NCBI RefSeq assembly: GCF_018130785.1
Contig: NZ_JAFCJT010000002.1
Location: 434,001-498,000 of the forward strand
DNA from: Bradyrhizobium liaoningense
Lineage (GTDB): Bacteria; Pseudomonadota; Alphaproteobacteria; Rhizobiales; Xanthobacteraceae
Direction: 5' to 3'
DNA: 64,000 nucleotides
Part shown: positions 17,399 through 25,938 of the stretch, one piece after another
Position numbering within the stretch: position 1 is the stretch's first letter
Layout: each line of letters opens with the position of its first letter
The notes under the pieces: model-generated
Seen by the model: the letters and a program-made list of their open reading frames with translations, nothing else
What the model was told of the DNA's origin: nothing
Database searches by the model: none
Made by a program: the position numbers and the translations under genes

Positions 17399-18336
17399 TG
17401 GCAACACAACCCGACATCATGATCCAGGAAGTCGCACCGCGCGACGGCCTTCAGATCGAAGCGAAATGGGTCGAAACCAGTGAAAAAATCCGGCTGATCA
17501 ATTCGCTCTCCGCGATCGGATTCGGCCGTATCGAAGTCTCGTCGTTTGTCTCGCCGTTGGCCGTTCCGTCACTGCGCGACGCGGCGGACGTTTTCGCCGG
17601 CATCGAGCGGCGTCCCGGCACGATCTACACGGCGCTGATCCCGAACCGGAAGGGGGCTGAGCTCGCGCTGGCGGCGCGTGCCGACGAACTCAATTTCGTG
17701 ATGTCGGCGAGCGAGACGCACAACCTCGCCAACATGAATCTGACGCATGTGCAGTCGCTGGGCTCGCTTGCCGAGATCGTGAAGCCGGCGCATGCCGGCG
17801 GCGCCATGGTCAACGCCACAATTGCGACCGCGTTCGGCTGCCCGTTCGAAGGCAAGCAGCCGTTCGAGAAGGTGCTCGATATCGTCAAGCGCTATCTCGC
17901 TCTCGGAGCCGACGGCATCACGCTCGCCGATACCACGGGCATGGCCAATCCTATTCAGGTCTCGGAGCTGGTGGCCGAGGTTCTGATGCTGGTCCCTGCG
18001 GACATGCTCACGCTTCACTTCCACAACACGCGCGGTCTTGGGCTGGTCAATATTCTCGCTGCCTGCGACACCGGCGTGCGCCGCTTCGACGCTGCGCTGG
18101 GCGGCCTCGGCGGATGTCCATTTGCGCCGGGCGCTTCGGGCAATGTCTGTACCGAAGACCTCGTCAATCTCTGCCATGAGATGGGCTTGCGTACCGGCCT
18201 CGATCTGCAGCGCCTGATCGATCTTTCGTTCCGATTGCCCGAACTGATCGGACATGAAGTGCCAGGGCAGGTCGCCAAGGCCGGCCGCCCGCTCGACCTG
18301 CATCCCATACCCGAACGGCTGCGGCGCGCAGGCTGA
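17395..18336 (+). CDS. Hydroxymethylglutaryl-CoA lyase family protein
   Basis: TIM-barrel lyase of the HMG-CoA lyase/DRE-metallolyase group (313 residues), cleaving HMG-CoA-like substrates to an oxoacid and acetyl-CoA. Seen are VAPRDGLQIE (catalytic Arg and metal-binding Asp), LHFHNTRGLGLVN (metal-binding histidines) and the mobile-loop signature GGLGGCPFAPGASGNV with its Cys. The classic HxHDT reads HFHNT here, so the substrate may differ from HMG-CoA. It overlaps the CoA transferase by four bases and precedes an MFS carrier. Confidence 0.87.
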   Translation: MMATQPDIMIQEVAPRDGLQIEAKWVETSEKIRLINSLSAIGFGRIEVSSFVSPLAVPSLRDAADVFAGIERRPGTIYTALIPNRKGAELALAARADELNFVMSASETHNLANMNLTHVQSLGSLAEIVKPAHAGGAMVNATIATAFGCPFEGKQPFEKVLDIVKRYLALGADGITLADTTGMANPIQVSELVAEVLMLVPADMLTLHFHNTRGLGLVNILAACDTGVRRFDAALGGLGGCPFAPGASGNVCTEDLVNLCHEMGLRTGLDLQRLIDLSFRLPELIGHEVPGQVAKAGRPLDLHPIPERLRRAG

Positions 18337-18378
18337 GAACGACCGTAATCAAAATTTCAAAACATAATGGAGGAAACC

Positions 18379-19713
18379 ATGACAATCGCCACGACGGCGA
18401 CCGCCGACGTTGACACTCGAATTACAGAACATCAAGTCATCAAGAAGATCGCATGGCGGCTGATGCCGCTGATCATCATCTGTTACTTCTTCGCCTTCTT
18501 CGACCGCGTCAACATCAGCTTCGCCAAGGCGGCGCTCCAGGCCGATCTCGGCCTCAGCAACACCGCCTACGGATTTGGCGCCAGCCTGTTCGTCGTCGGC
18601 TACGTCCTTTTGGAAATGCCGAGCAACATGCTGCTCTATCGCTTCGGCGCGCGGCGCTGGATCGCCCGCATCATGATCTCCTGGGGGCTGGCGACAGCTG
18701 CCATGGTTTTCGTCCATAGCGAGTGGCAGTTCTACGCGCTGCGCTTCGTGATCGGCGCGATGGAGGCGGGCTTCGCGCCCGGCATTCTCTACTATCTGAC
18801 GCTCTGGTTTCCGAAGTCGCACCGCGGCCGCATGACGTCCGTGTTCTTTCTCGCCACCGCATTCTCGGGGATCATCGGCGCGCCGATCTCGGGCCTCATC
18901 CTCAATTATCTGAATGGGCTGCACGGTCTCGCGGGTTGGCAATGGTTATTCCTGGCCGGTGGCATTCCGTGCCTCGCGCTTGGGTTCGTCGTGCTGCTGC
19001 GCTTCGACGACGGGATCGAGCAGGCCGAATGGCTCAGCGACGAGGAGCGCCGGCTGATCTCGGTGCAGCTGGATCGCCAGAAAAGCGAGATCGGCGAGCA
19101 TTCAGCATGGCGCTCGCTGCTCATGCCGGGCGTGCTGTTGTTGGGGTTCATCTACTTCCTGATCCAGATCGCGTCCTACGGCCTCAATTTTTGGGCGCCT
19201 GACCTGATCAAGGCGGCCGGCGGAGGCAGTGCAGCCGCGATCGGCTTCCTGACCGCCGTACCCTATATCTGTGGCGCCATCTGCATGATCGTCGTAGGCC
19301 GATTGTCGGATGCATCAGGCGAGCGGCCGAAATTTGTCGCAGCCTTGATTCTGACCGCGGCCGTGGGCTTCTTCGCCTCCGGTGCATTCGACAGGAGCGT
19401 CGTCACGCTGGTTGGCGCGCTTGCCATCCTTGGTGCCGGCGTGGTTGCGGCCATTCCGACATTCTGGACGCTGCCTCCGAAAATTCTCACCGGTGCGGGG
19501 GCGGCGAGCGGGATCGCGCTCATCAACACGCTGGGGCAGGTCGGCGGCATCGTCAGCCCGGTCATGGTCGGCTCGGTCAAGGATGTGACCGGCAGCACGA
19601 CGCCCGCGCTCTACGTCATCGGCGGCTTGTGCGTGCTCTGTGCGGTGCTGCTGCTGACGGTGCTTCCGCGAGACCTGAAAGCCAGGGACGTGACGGAACC
19701 CCAGGTAGCATAG
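18379..19713 (+). CDS. MFS transporter, anion:cation symporter type
   Basis: Inner-membrane carrier with about twelve hydrophobic helices in 444 residues. The N-terminus (IAWRLMPLIIICYFFAFFDR then VNISFAKAALQADLGLS) and GAMEAGFAPGILYYLTLWF are typical of the ACS (phthalate/tartrate-like) MFS branch for organic anions. GGAGG at 18369-18373 places the start at 18379, not at the ATG 12 bases earlier. Position after the CoA transferase and lyase suggests it imports the acid they degrade. Confidence 0.9.
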   Translation: MTIATTATADVDTRITEHQVIKKIAWRLMPLIIICYFFAFFDRVNISFAKAALQADLGLSNTAYGFGASLFVVGYVLLEMPSNMLLYRFGARRWIARIMISWGLATAAMVFVHSEWQFYALRFVIGAMEAGFAPGILYYLTLWFPKSHRGRMTSVFFLATAFSGIIGAPISGLILNYLNGLHGLAGWQWLFLAGGIPCLALGFVVLLRFDDGIEQAEWLSDEERRLISVQLDRQKSEIGEHSAWRSLLMPGVLLLGFIYFLIQIASYGLNFWAPDLIKAAGGGSAAAIGFLTAVPYICGAICMIVVGRLSDASGERPKFVAALILTAAVGFFASGAFDRSVVTLVGALAILGAGVVAAIPTFWTLPPKILTGAGAASGIALINTLGQVGGIVSPVMVGSVKDVTGSTTPALYVIGGLCVLCAVLLLTVLPRDLKARDVTEPQVA

Positions 19714-19835
19714 GCCGCGGCATCGGCGCGCCTTGGTGACGCGCATTCAAGAGGGTATTTAGGCAAAAGACATCGCACCGCCGTCCGTCCTCAATGGATG
19801 GCGGTGTAATGGCCTGGAACCGAAGGGGATGCGCA

Positions 19836-20309
19836 ATGGCGAAGAACACGATTTGCCTCTGGTACGACAAGGACGCCGAGGCGGCCGCCCGCTTCTATGC
19901 CGAGACATTTCCCGACAGCGCCGTCAGCGCCGTACATCACGCGCCCAGCGATTACCCCTCCGGCAGGGCGGGCGATGTGCTGACCGTCGAGTTCACGGTT
20001 GCCGGCGTTGCCTGTCTCGGCCTCAACGGCGGTCCCATTTTCAAGCACAACGAGGCTTTCTCGTTCCAGATCGCGACCGACGATCAGGAAGAGACCGACC
20101 GCTACTGGAACGCCATCGTCGGCAATGGCGGGCAGGAAAGCGCGTGCGGCTGGTGCAAGGACAGATGGGGCCTCTCCTGGCAGATCACGCCGCTCGTGCT
20201 GACCGAGGCGCTGGCGGCCGGCGGAGCCGAGGCCAAGCGTGCGTTCGATGCGATGATGGGGATGACGAAGATCGACGTCGCAGCGATCGAGGCCGCGCGC
20301 CGCGGCTGA
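19836..20309 (+). CDS. VOC-superfamily (PhnB-like) protein
   Basis: A 157-residue protein of the PhnB/3-demethylubiquinone methyltransferase-like VOC family (ICLWYDKDAEAAARFYAETF, LNGGPIFKHNEAFSFQI, WGLSWQITP). These proteins share the glyoxalase/dioxygenase fold; most are of unknown activity, and the name methyltransferase in databases is not reliable. AAGGGG lies about eight bases before the ATG. It stands alone between the MFS gene and the convergent CAP-domain gene; the 175 bases after it show no gene. Confidence 0.85.
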   Translation: MAKNTICLWYDKDAEAAARFYAETFPDSAVSAVHHAPSDYPSGRAGDVLTVEFTVAGVACLGLNGGPIFKHNEAFSFQIATDDQEETDRYWNAIVGNGGQESACGWCKDRWGLSWQITPLVLTEALAAGGAEAKRAFDAMMGMTKIDVAAIEAARRG

Positions 20310-20484
20310 CACTGTCTGCCGTTCCGCTTCAGTGCGGCATCTCTTCAAACTGCAGCAGGTGGAGCGGCGTGTTCCACGGCAGGCGACGCTTGGTGAAACA
20401 TCTCGAGCTTCGGGGCGATGAGGTCAGGTCCAAGACAGCGGCGCGGCCAAACTGGCTGGCCGAAGAGGCGCACGGCGTCTCGTC

Positions 20485-21069
20485 TCAGATGCAGAGACCG
20501 AGCAGCTTGATGTGGCAGCCGCTGGATTTCGGCTTGCTGGCGGGTGCGGCCTCACGCTTCACGGCAACCAACGGCTCCCCGTCTTGCTTGCCTTTGCCCT
20601 TGCCCTTGCCTTTCGGCTCGTAGTCGCCGGCGATCACCATCGCCCAATAGGTGCGCTTGCCGCTGGCATTTCTGGCGCTCGCGATGCCGACCCGGGAGGC
20701 GTTGTGCAGCAGCAAGTTCTTGCGATGCCCGGACGAGTCGATCCACTGGCCGAGCGTCTTCTCGAAATTGTCGTAGCCGTAGGCGATGTTCTCGGCGGCG
20801 CGTCCCGCGCCGGCCGGTGCGACGCGCCGGTTGAACGGGCCGAGCGCGTCGTGGCTGAGGTCGTCCTTCGCCGCCATCGCGCGGGCCTGGTCCATGGCGA
20901 TGCGGTCGAGGGTTGAATCGCGGACGACGCGGACTTCGCCGTGCTTGAGGCGGAAGCTGGAGATCTGCTCGGCAGGGGACTCGGCCATCGCGGGCGCGCC
21001 TGCCAGCAGCAGAAGGCCGGCGATCAGGCCGCCAGCCACACGATGCTTCGTCGTCCCCCGAGCGCCCAT
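20485..21069 (-). CDS. Secreted CAP-domain (SCP-like) protein
   Basis: A 194-residue exported protein: signal peptide (VAGGLIAGLLLLAGAPAMA), then a CAP/SCP-PR1 domain with LDRIAMDQARAMAAKDDLSH, the ENIAYGY signature, and a WIDSSGHRKNLL metal-site segment. The tail is Lys/Gly-rich (KGKGKGKGK) and ends in a pair of cysteines. Start placed at the ATG at 21069; a TTG 45 bases upstream is possible. Bacterial CAP proteins act in the envelope or outside the cell; the role is unknown. Confidence 0.82.
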   Translation of the reverse strand: MGARGTTKHRVAGGLIAGLLLLAGAPAMAESPAEQISSFRLKHGEVRVVRDSTLDRIAMDQARAMAAKDDLSHDALGPFNRRVAPAGAGRAAENIAYGYDNFEKTLGQWIDSSGHRKNLLLHNASRVGIASARNASGKRTYWAMVIAGDYEPKGKGKGKGKQDGEPLVAVKREAAPASKPKSSGCHIKLLGLCI

Positions 21070-21142
21070 AACCCCTGCCAAGTCTGAATACTCCGACCGC
21101 TTCTCTATCGCCAATGTGGAGGCTTCAAGGCGCGGGCCCGTG

Positions 21143-22237
21143 CTAGCTGGTCGGCAGGTCCGCCTCGAAATTGAAGCGGTCGCGCAGGTTCTTGCGCTGC
21201 TCCAGGATGTCCTTGAGGAAGGCGCGGTCCTGGTCGTTCTTCATCATGGGCTCGATCAGGTCGAGCTGGTTCATGGCGACCAGTTGCAGGATCTCGGTCC
21301 GCGGCTTGCCGCTGGTATCCCGCGGCAGCGCGTGCACGACCTGGATGTGTTCCGGCGGCTTCGGGCCCTTGGCGGCTGAAAGCTCGCTCCGAAGCTCGCC
21401 TTCAAGCGTGGCCTGATCGGCCTCGACGAAGGCATAGAGCCCGACGCCGGAGCGGCGGTCGGCAAAGGCGACGATGGCGGTGTCGCGCACGGCCGGATTC
21501 TTGCGGATCAGCTCGGCCAGCACCGGCGCGTCGTTGACCAGCCGGCGGCCGCCGCCCTCGCGGTCGGTGAAATTGAACAGGCCGCGTGTGATTGCCCGGT
21601 AGACCTTCTTGCCGGTGGCGAGCCACAGGCTGGCGGCGAACGATTTCTTCGCCAGGATTTTTCGCTCGCGCGGCGTCAGCGCTTCCGGTGCATAGGAACG
21701 CTTGTGCTTGAGCAGATGCCGCAGGTCCTCGTAGGCGAGGATGCGGTAGAGCCGGCCGCGCCGGTTGAAGCATGCCGCGAGCTGGAAGTCGGTCACATAG
21801 GCGCGGCCGTCGCGGCCGACCAGCCAGTTCTGCTCCTTGGCGAGATCGTTGTGGCAGATGCCGGCGCGGCGCAGCCGGCGTAGCGCCGCCTTGGCCGAGC
21901 GGAAATAGGCGAGGTCGCCATGGGGCTTCGCCAGATGCAGCGCGACGCCGTCGACGAAGCCGCGCACCAGTGCACGGCGGCCGGCCCACAGCAGTTCGGG
22001 GCCGACGTCGAGACCTTTGGCCAGCACCAGCGCGTGCTTCTCACGCGCGAACAGATGGCGCGCGAGCAGGAATGACCACCACGGCACCTCGTCGAGCCGG
22101 CGCAGCACCGCATCGACCTCGCCGCCGTCGCCTCGGAAGCGGCCGCGCTCGACGGTTGAGAATACGTCGCGCTTGAGCAGCACGCCCTCGGTCCAGCGCG
22201 CCGACAGTGTCGCGGCGTCGTCTTTGGGGAGACTCAT
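21143..22237 (-). CDS. Kinase-like protein fused to an AMP-binding C-terminal domain
   Basis: A 364-residue two-part protein. The first part (about 20-225) is protein-kinase-like: ICHNDLAKEQNWLV carries the catalytic HxDxxxxN loop (about residue 129) and VTDFQLAACF the DFG-equivalent. The second part (about 235-325) reads IRKNPAVRDTAIVAFADRRS, FVEADQATLEGELRSEL and LPRDTSGKPRTEI, the C-terminal domain of acyl-CoA/acyl-ACP synthetases with the A10 lysine motif, but without the large N-terminal AMP-binding domain. It begins seven bases after trmFO and is likely co-transcribed. The function is unknown; kinase activity is predicted only from motifs. Confidence 0.75.
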   Translation of the reverse strand: MSLPKDDAATLSARWTEGVLLKRDVFSTVERGRFRGDGGEVDAVLRRLDEVPWWSFLLARHLFAREKHALVLAKGLDVGPELLWAGRRALVRGFVDGVALHLAKPHGDLAYFRSAKAALRRLRRAGICHNDLAKEQNWLVGRDGRAYVTDFQLAACFNRRGRLYRILAYEDLRHLLKHKRSYAPEALTPRERKILAKKSFAASLWLATGKKVYRAITRGLFNFTDREGGGRRLVNDAPVLAELIRKNPAVRDTAIVAFADRRSGVGLYAFVEADQATLEGELRSELSAAKGPKPPEHIQVVHALPRDTSGKPRTEILQLVAMNQLDLIEPMMKNDQDRAFLKDILEQRKNLRDRFNFEADLPTS

Positions 22238-22244
22238 CGAGAAC

Positions 22245-23672
22245 TCACGCGGCTGCGGCAATGCGCAGGTGATTGGCGATCCAGCTATCGAGATCGGCGA
22301 GCGCCAATGCACTCATCGCCTGCTTCTTGGCCACCGTCTTCTCGTTGCCGCGCAGTCGCGTGCCGTCGGGCTTCTTCGTCGGCGCGGTCGCGAGCGGCGG
22401 GAACAGGCCGAAATTGATGTTCATCGGCTGGAACGAGCGCGTGCCCGGCTCGATGGTTTCGATATGGCCGCCTGTGATATGGCCGAGCAGCGATCCCAAC
22501 GCAGTCGTGCCCGGTGGGCTCGCGAGCGTCTCGCCGCGTGCATCGGCCGCCGCATAGAGGCCGGCTATCAGGCCGACGCTGGCGGACTCCACATAGCCCT
22601 CGCAACCCGTCATCTGGCCGGCGAAGCGCAGCCGCGGCTGTGCCCGCAGGCGCAACTGGCCGTCGAGCAGCTTTGGCGAGTTGAGGAAGGTGTTGCGATG
22701 CAGGCCGCCGAGGCGGGCAAACTCGGCCTTCTCCAGCCCCGGAATCGCGCGGAAGATGCGCTGCTGCTCGCCGTACTTCAGCTTCGTCTGGAAGCCGACG
22801 ATGTTGTAGAGCGTGCCGAGCTTGTTGTCTTGCCGAAGCTGCACGATCGCGTAGGCTTTGGTGGTGGGATCGTGTGGATTGGTGAGGCCGACCGGCTTCA
22901 TCGGGCCGTGGCGCAGCGTCTCGGGGCCGCGCTCCGCCATCACCTCGATCGGCAGGCAGCCGTCGAAATAGGGCGTGTTGGTCTCCCATTCCTTGAACTC
23001 GGTCTTCTCGCCGGCGATCAGCGCGGCCACGAAGCCGTCATACTGCTCCTTGGTCATGGGGCAGTTGATGTAATCGGCGCCGGTGCCACCGGGGCCCACC
23101 TTGTCGTAGCGTGACTGGAACCAGGCTACCGACATGTCGATGGACTCGCGATGCACGATCGGCGCGATCGCGTCGAAGAAAGCGAGCGCGTTCTCGTCGG
23201 TGAGCTCGCGAATGGCGTCGGCGAGCGGCGCGGAGGTGAGGGGGCCGGTCGCAACGATGACGTTGCTCCAGTCGGCCGGCGGCAGGCCCTTGACCTCGCC
23301 GCGGGCGATCTCGATCAGGGGATGCTCGTTCAGCGCCTTGGTGACGGCCGCCGAGAAGCCGTCGCGATCGACCGCCAGCGCGCCGCCGGCGGGCACCTGG
23401 TTGGCGTCGGCCGCGCGCATGATGAGCGAGCCGAGCCGGCGCATTTCAGCGTGCAGCAGGCCGACGGCGTTGTTGGCGGCGTCGTCCGAGCGGAACGAAT
23501 TCGAGCAGACGAGTTCGGCGAGCCCGTCGGTGCGGTGCGCCTCGGTCATGCGGGTCGGCCGCATCTCGTGCAGCACCACGGGCACGCCGGATTTGGCGAC
23601 CTGCCAGGCGGCTTCGGAACCGGCAAGGCCGGCGCCGATCACGTGCACAATGTTGGATTGGTGTCCTGTCAT
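22245..23672 (-). CDS. trmFO: Folate/FAD-dependent tRNA m5U54 methyltransferase TrmFO
   Basis: Makes 5-methyluridine at position 54 of tRNA using methylenetetrahydrofolate and FADH2. The 475-residue protein starts with the dinucleotide-binding loop [16 protein letters not shown] and contains [20 protein letters not shown], the TrmFO-specific NCPMTKEQY segment with catalytic Cys, and [20 protein letters not shown] near the end. Length and motifs separate it from the related GidA/MnmG. It heads a two-gene unit with the kinase-like fusion gene. Confidence 0.95.
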   Translation of the reverse strand: MTGHQSNIVHVIGAGLAGSEAAWQVAKSGVPVVLHEMRPTRMTEAHRTDGLAELVCSNSFRSDDAANNAVGLLHAEMRRLGSLIMRAADANQVPAGGALAVDRDGFSAAVTKALNEHPLIEIARGEVKGLPPADWSNVIVATGPLTSAPLADAIRELTDENALAFFDAIAPIVHRESIDMSVAWFQSRYDKVGPGGTGADYINCPMTKEQYDGFVAALIAGEKTEFKEWETNTPYFDGCLPIEVMAERGPETLRHGPMKPVGLTNPHDPTTKAYAIVQLRQDNKLGTLYNIVGFQTKLKYGEQQRIFRAIPGLEKAEFARLGGLHRNTFLNSPKLLDGQLRLRAQPRLRFAGQMTGCEGYVESASVGLIAGLYAAADARGETLASPPGTTALGSLLGHITGGHIETIEPGTRSFQPMNINFGLFPPLATAPTKKPDGTRLRGNEKTVAKKQAMSALALADLDSWIANHLRIAAAA

Positions 23673-23798
23673 GGGGCGGACAGGTAGCGCTTTTCGGCGG
23701 TCAGTGGAATCGCCGAGATGGAGTTTTCTGCCATCAGAAACGACAACGCCCGCACGAGGCGGGCGCTATCGGTTCGTCCGGTGAAGGGCTGAACGAAA

Positions 23799-23951
23799 TC
23801 AGCCCTGATACTGACCGGCGGCAACGCGCGGGATGTCCGAGCGATCGAGGCCGATGTCGGCCAGTTCGCGATCGCTGAGCTGGGACAGCTCGGCAACATT
23901 GCGCTGATAGTCCCGGAAAGCCTGGATCATGCGGATGAGCGAGAGCAGCAT
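23799..23951 (-). CDS. DUF1127 small protein
   Basis: A 50-residue basic protein with the DUF1127/YjiS signature: IRMIQAFRDYQRNVAELSQL followed by SDRELADIGLDRSDIPRVA. AGGAG lies eight bases before the ATG. Short DUF1127 proteins of rhizobia have been linked to RNA turnover and phosphate or nitrogen metabolism in some species; here the role is unknown. It stands alone between trmFO and a 700-base gene-free stretch, which probably includes its promoter. Confidence 0.85.
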   Translation of the reverse strand: MLLSLIRMIQAFRDYQRNVAELSQLSDRELADIGLDRSDIPRVAAGQYQG

Positions 23952-24151
23952 TGGTAGTCTCCTGTAGTTCGATTCAGCCCTTGCCCGGGCCTCATCGTTG
24001 AAATGAATATAGGTGAGAGTGGTGCAGTGCGAAAGTTCCGATGTTGCGATGCAGCTAAGCGCTGGGTGCATGGCGGAGGTAACGGACGATTAACCCGGGA
24101 GCACTCTCGCCCAAAGGGTAGGCGAAATAGGGAAAGCGTTGTCATAAATCA

Positions 24152-24165
24152 CCGTGAATTCACGG
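24152..24165. promoter_or_regulatory. Perfect 14-bp palindrome
   Basis: CCGTGAATTCACGG is a complete palindrome in the gene-free stretch, about 200 bases upstream of the DUF1127 start. It may be an operator; no regulator is known. Confidence 0.3.
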
Positions 24166-24466
24166 GTTTACTGCAACCACTCTCGGTACCGGCGAAATGG
24201 AAATAGGTAAGGTTCCAACTGTTCTCAAGGCGATTAGTCAGCGTCTGCGCCCAAGTCTCGCATGCACGAATTGCATGATGGTGGAACTATAGAGATGAAT
24301 ACAAGTTCATTAATAGGAAAGATGCCGTGCGACCGAATCCCAGACGATCCGACTCTGGGCGTAGCGCCAGACGAGCGGCCAAGGAGTCTACCGAAACTCA
24401 TCCTGACCCGTTTCAGACCGCAACCGCCTCCCTGGTGCGGTGCACACACGCCGAACGTGTAGTGTT

Positions 24467-24484
24467 CATTACAAAGGTGTAATG
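24467..24484. promoter_or_regulatory. Perfect CATTACA-N4-TGTAATG palindrome
   Basis: CATTACA and TGTAATG are exact inverted repeats around AAGG, about 165 bases upstream of the small periplasmic protein. The form fits a dimeric helix-turn-helix regulator site. Binding is inference. Confidence 0.35.
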
Positions 24485-24647
24485 AAAATCAGAAATTTCG
24501 CATGGTGCCTCTGCGCTGCGCGCAACATCACGCAATTCTCGCGAGGAATTTATTGCGGCAAGTTGCCGCGCCCGGAGAAAAGTCATGTCGCAGATTCCGG
24601 CAATGTCGCTGGCTCTGTCCCAAGAAGAAGAGAAGGAAAGTAACATC

Positions 24648-24911
24648 ATGACGAAGTTACTCGGGGTTATCGCAATTGCCGCCGTCGCGTTCGCCGTCGC
24701 GCCGGCTCAGGCCGCCAAGCACGCCATGGGCGGTTGCAGCTCGGCCAATCTGGAGAAGACGGAGACTGCGATCGAGAACATGGCCGACGGCGACAGCAAG
24801 TTCGTGGCGCAGAAGGAGATCGCGGCTGCGCAGGATGCGCTGCTCAACGGCAAAATGGGTGTGTGCGGCGCGCACCTGAACAAGGCGATGCAGGCGACCA
24901 TGGGCAAATAG
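24648..24911 (+). CDS. Small exported protein, Ala/Lys-rich
   Basis: An 87-residue protein with a clear signal peptide (LLGVIAIAAVAFAVAPAQAA) and a short mature part: GGCSSANLEKTETAIENMA, then GKMGVCGAHLNKAMQA. Two cysteines could form a disulfide. AGAAGGAAAG precedes the ATG at 24648; upstream in-frame ATGs would bury the signal peptide. No family function is recognised. It is followed by the convergent transglycosylase gene. Confidence 0.75.
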   Translation: MTKLLGVIAIAAVAFAVAPAQAAKHAMGGCSSANLEKTETAIENMADGDSKFVAQKEIAAAQDALLNGKMGVCGAHLNKAMQATMGK

Positions 24912-24983
24912 AAACTTCGAGAAGTAAACGCACCGAGAGAGGGCCGGTCGCCGGGCGATCGGCCCTACGCGTTTGTCGAAGGC

Positions 24984-25808
24984 TTAAGGGGCGCGCGCGA
25001 GTTGGGCCGCAAAAGAGGCGACGGTCTTGGAATAGACCTCGCTCTTGTTCCACTGCTGTAGCACCGCAAAATTCGGACTGCCCGGCTGCCAATCCTTGCC
25101 GCGCTGCCAGCCATAGCCGGCAAGATAATTGGCGGTGGAAGCCAGCACGTCGGGTGCGTTGTGCAAGAGGTCGCGCTTGCCATTGCCGTCGAAATCGACG
25201 GCGTATTTCATCCAAGACGACGGCATGAACTGGGTCTGGCCAAGCTCGCCGGCCCATGCGCCCTTCATGTCGGCGGGGGCGAGGTCGCCGCGCTGGACGA
25301 TGCGGAGCGCATCCAGCAGCTCGGCGCGAAACTGGTCGGAGCGGCGGCAATCATAGGCCAGCGTCGCCAGCGAGCGGATGGTGGCGAACTTGCCGGTGTT
25401 AACCCCGAAATCGGTCTCGAGACCCCAGATCGCGACCAGCACCTCGCCCGGTACGCCGTAGGTCTGTTCGATGCGGGAGAGTACCGAGCCGTACTGCTTC
25501 ATCATGTTGGAGCCGCGCTGCATGCGCGGCGGCACCATGCGGCCGGAGAACTCCTCGAAGGTCTGAGTGAAGACTTTTTGCGAGCGGTCGCGATTGAGCA
25601 CGCTCTGATCGAGCGTCACGCCGGCAAGCCCGGCGGCGACGGCCTGCTGTGAGATGCCCTTGGCCGCGGCGTCGGTCTTGAAGTCCGCGAGCCAGGCGTC
25701 GAAATTGCCGGAGCCGCAGGCAACAGCGGCGAGGGCTGGCTGGGCGGTTATGATTGACGCGGAGAGGGCGAAGGCTGCGAGAGCGAGACGAGAAATCGTC
25801 GGTGTCAT
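24984..25808 (-). CDS. Lytic murein transglycosylase (MltB-like)
   Basis: Cleaves peptidoglycan glycan strands to 1,6-anhydromuramyl ends. The 274-residue protein has a signal peptide (LALAAFALSASIITAQPALA), the catalytic Glu in VAIWGLETDFGVNTG, and the MltB-type segments LGQTQFMPSSWMKYAVDFDG and ASTANYLAGYGWQRG. No lipobox, so it is a soluble periplasmic form, and it lacks a C-terminal peptidoglycan-binding domain. The ATG at 25808 (MTPTISRL) is chosen because it directly precedes the signal peptide. Confidence 0.92.
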   Translation of the reverse strand: MTPTISRLALAAFALSASIITAQPALAAVACGSGNFDAWLADFKTDAAAKGISQQAVAAGLAGVTLDQSVLNRDRSQKVFTQTFEEFSGRMVPPRMQRGSNMMKQYGSVLSRIEQTYGVPGEVLVAIWGLETDFGVNTGKFATIRSLATLAYDCRRSDQFRAELLDALRIVQRGDLAPADMKGAWAGELGQTQFMPSSWMKYAVDFDGNGKRDLLHNAPDVLASTANYLAGYGWQRGKDWQPGSPNFAVLQQWNKSEVYSKTVASFAAQLARAP

Positions 25809-25938
25809 CAGATGAAATTGATTCCGTGAAGTGATCTGACCGGCGGGCGCAATCTCGGTTGTAACCGCGGCCAAAGCAAGGCGTATGACAGTGCGCACTC
25901 CTGCCTGGTCCCGGGCAGGAGTGCATGTCACGATATCG

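Larger units (their letters stand above)
23952..24647. other. Gene-free stretch with two perfect palindromes
   Basis: About 700 bases between the divergent DUF1127 and small periplasmic-protein genes. No open frame has family resemblance or a good ribosome-binding site. It is more AT-rich than its surroundings and holds two perfect palindromes, listed separately; it may carry promoters or an untranslated RNA, but no RNA family is recognised. Confidence 0.5.
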
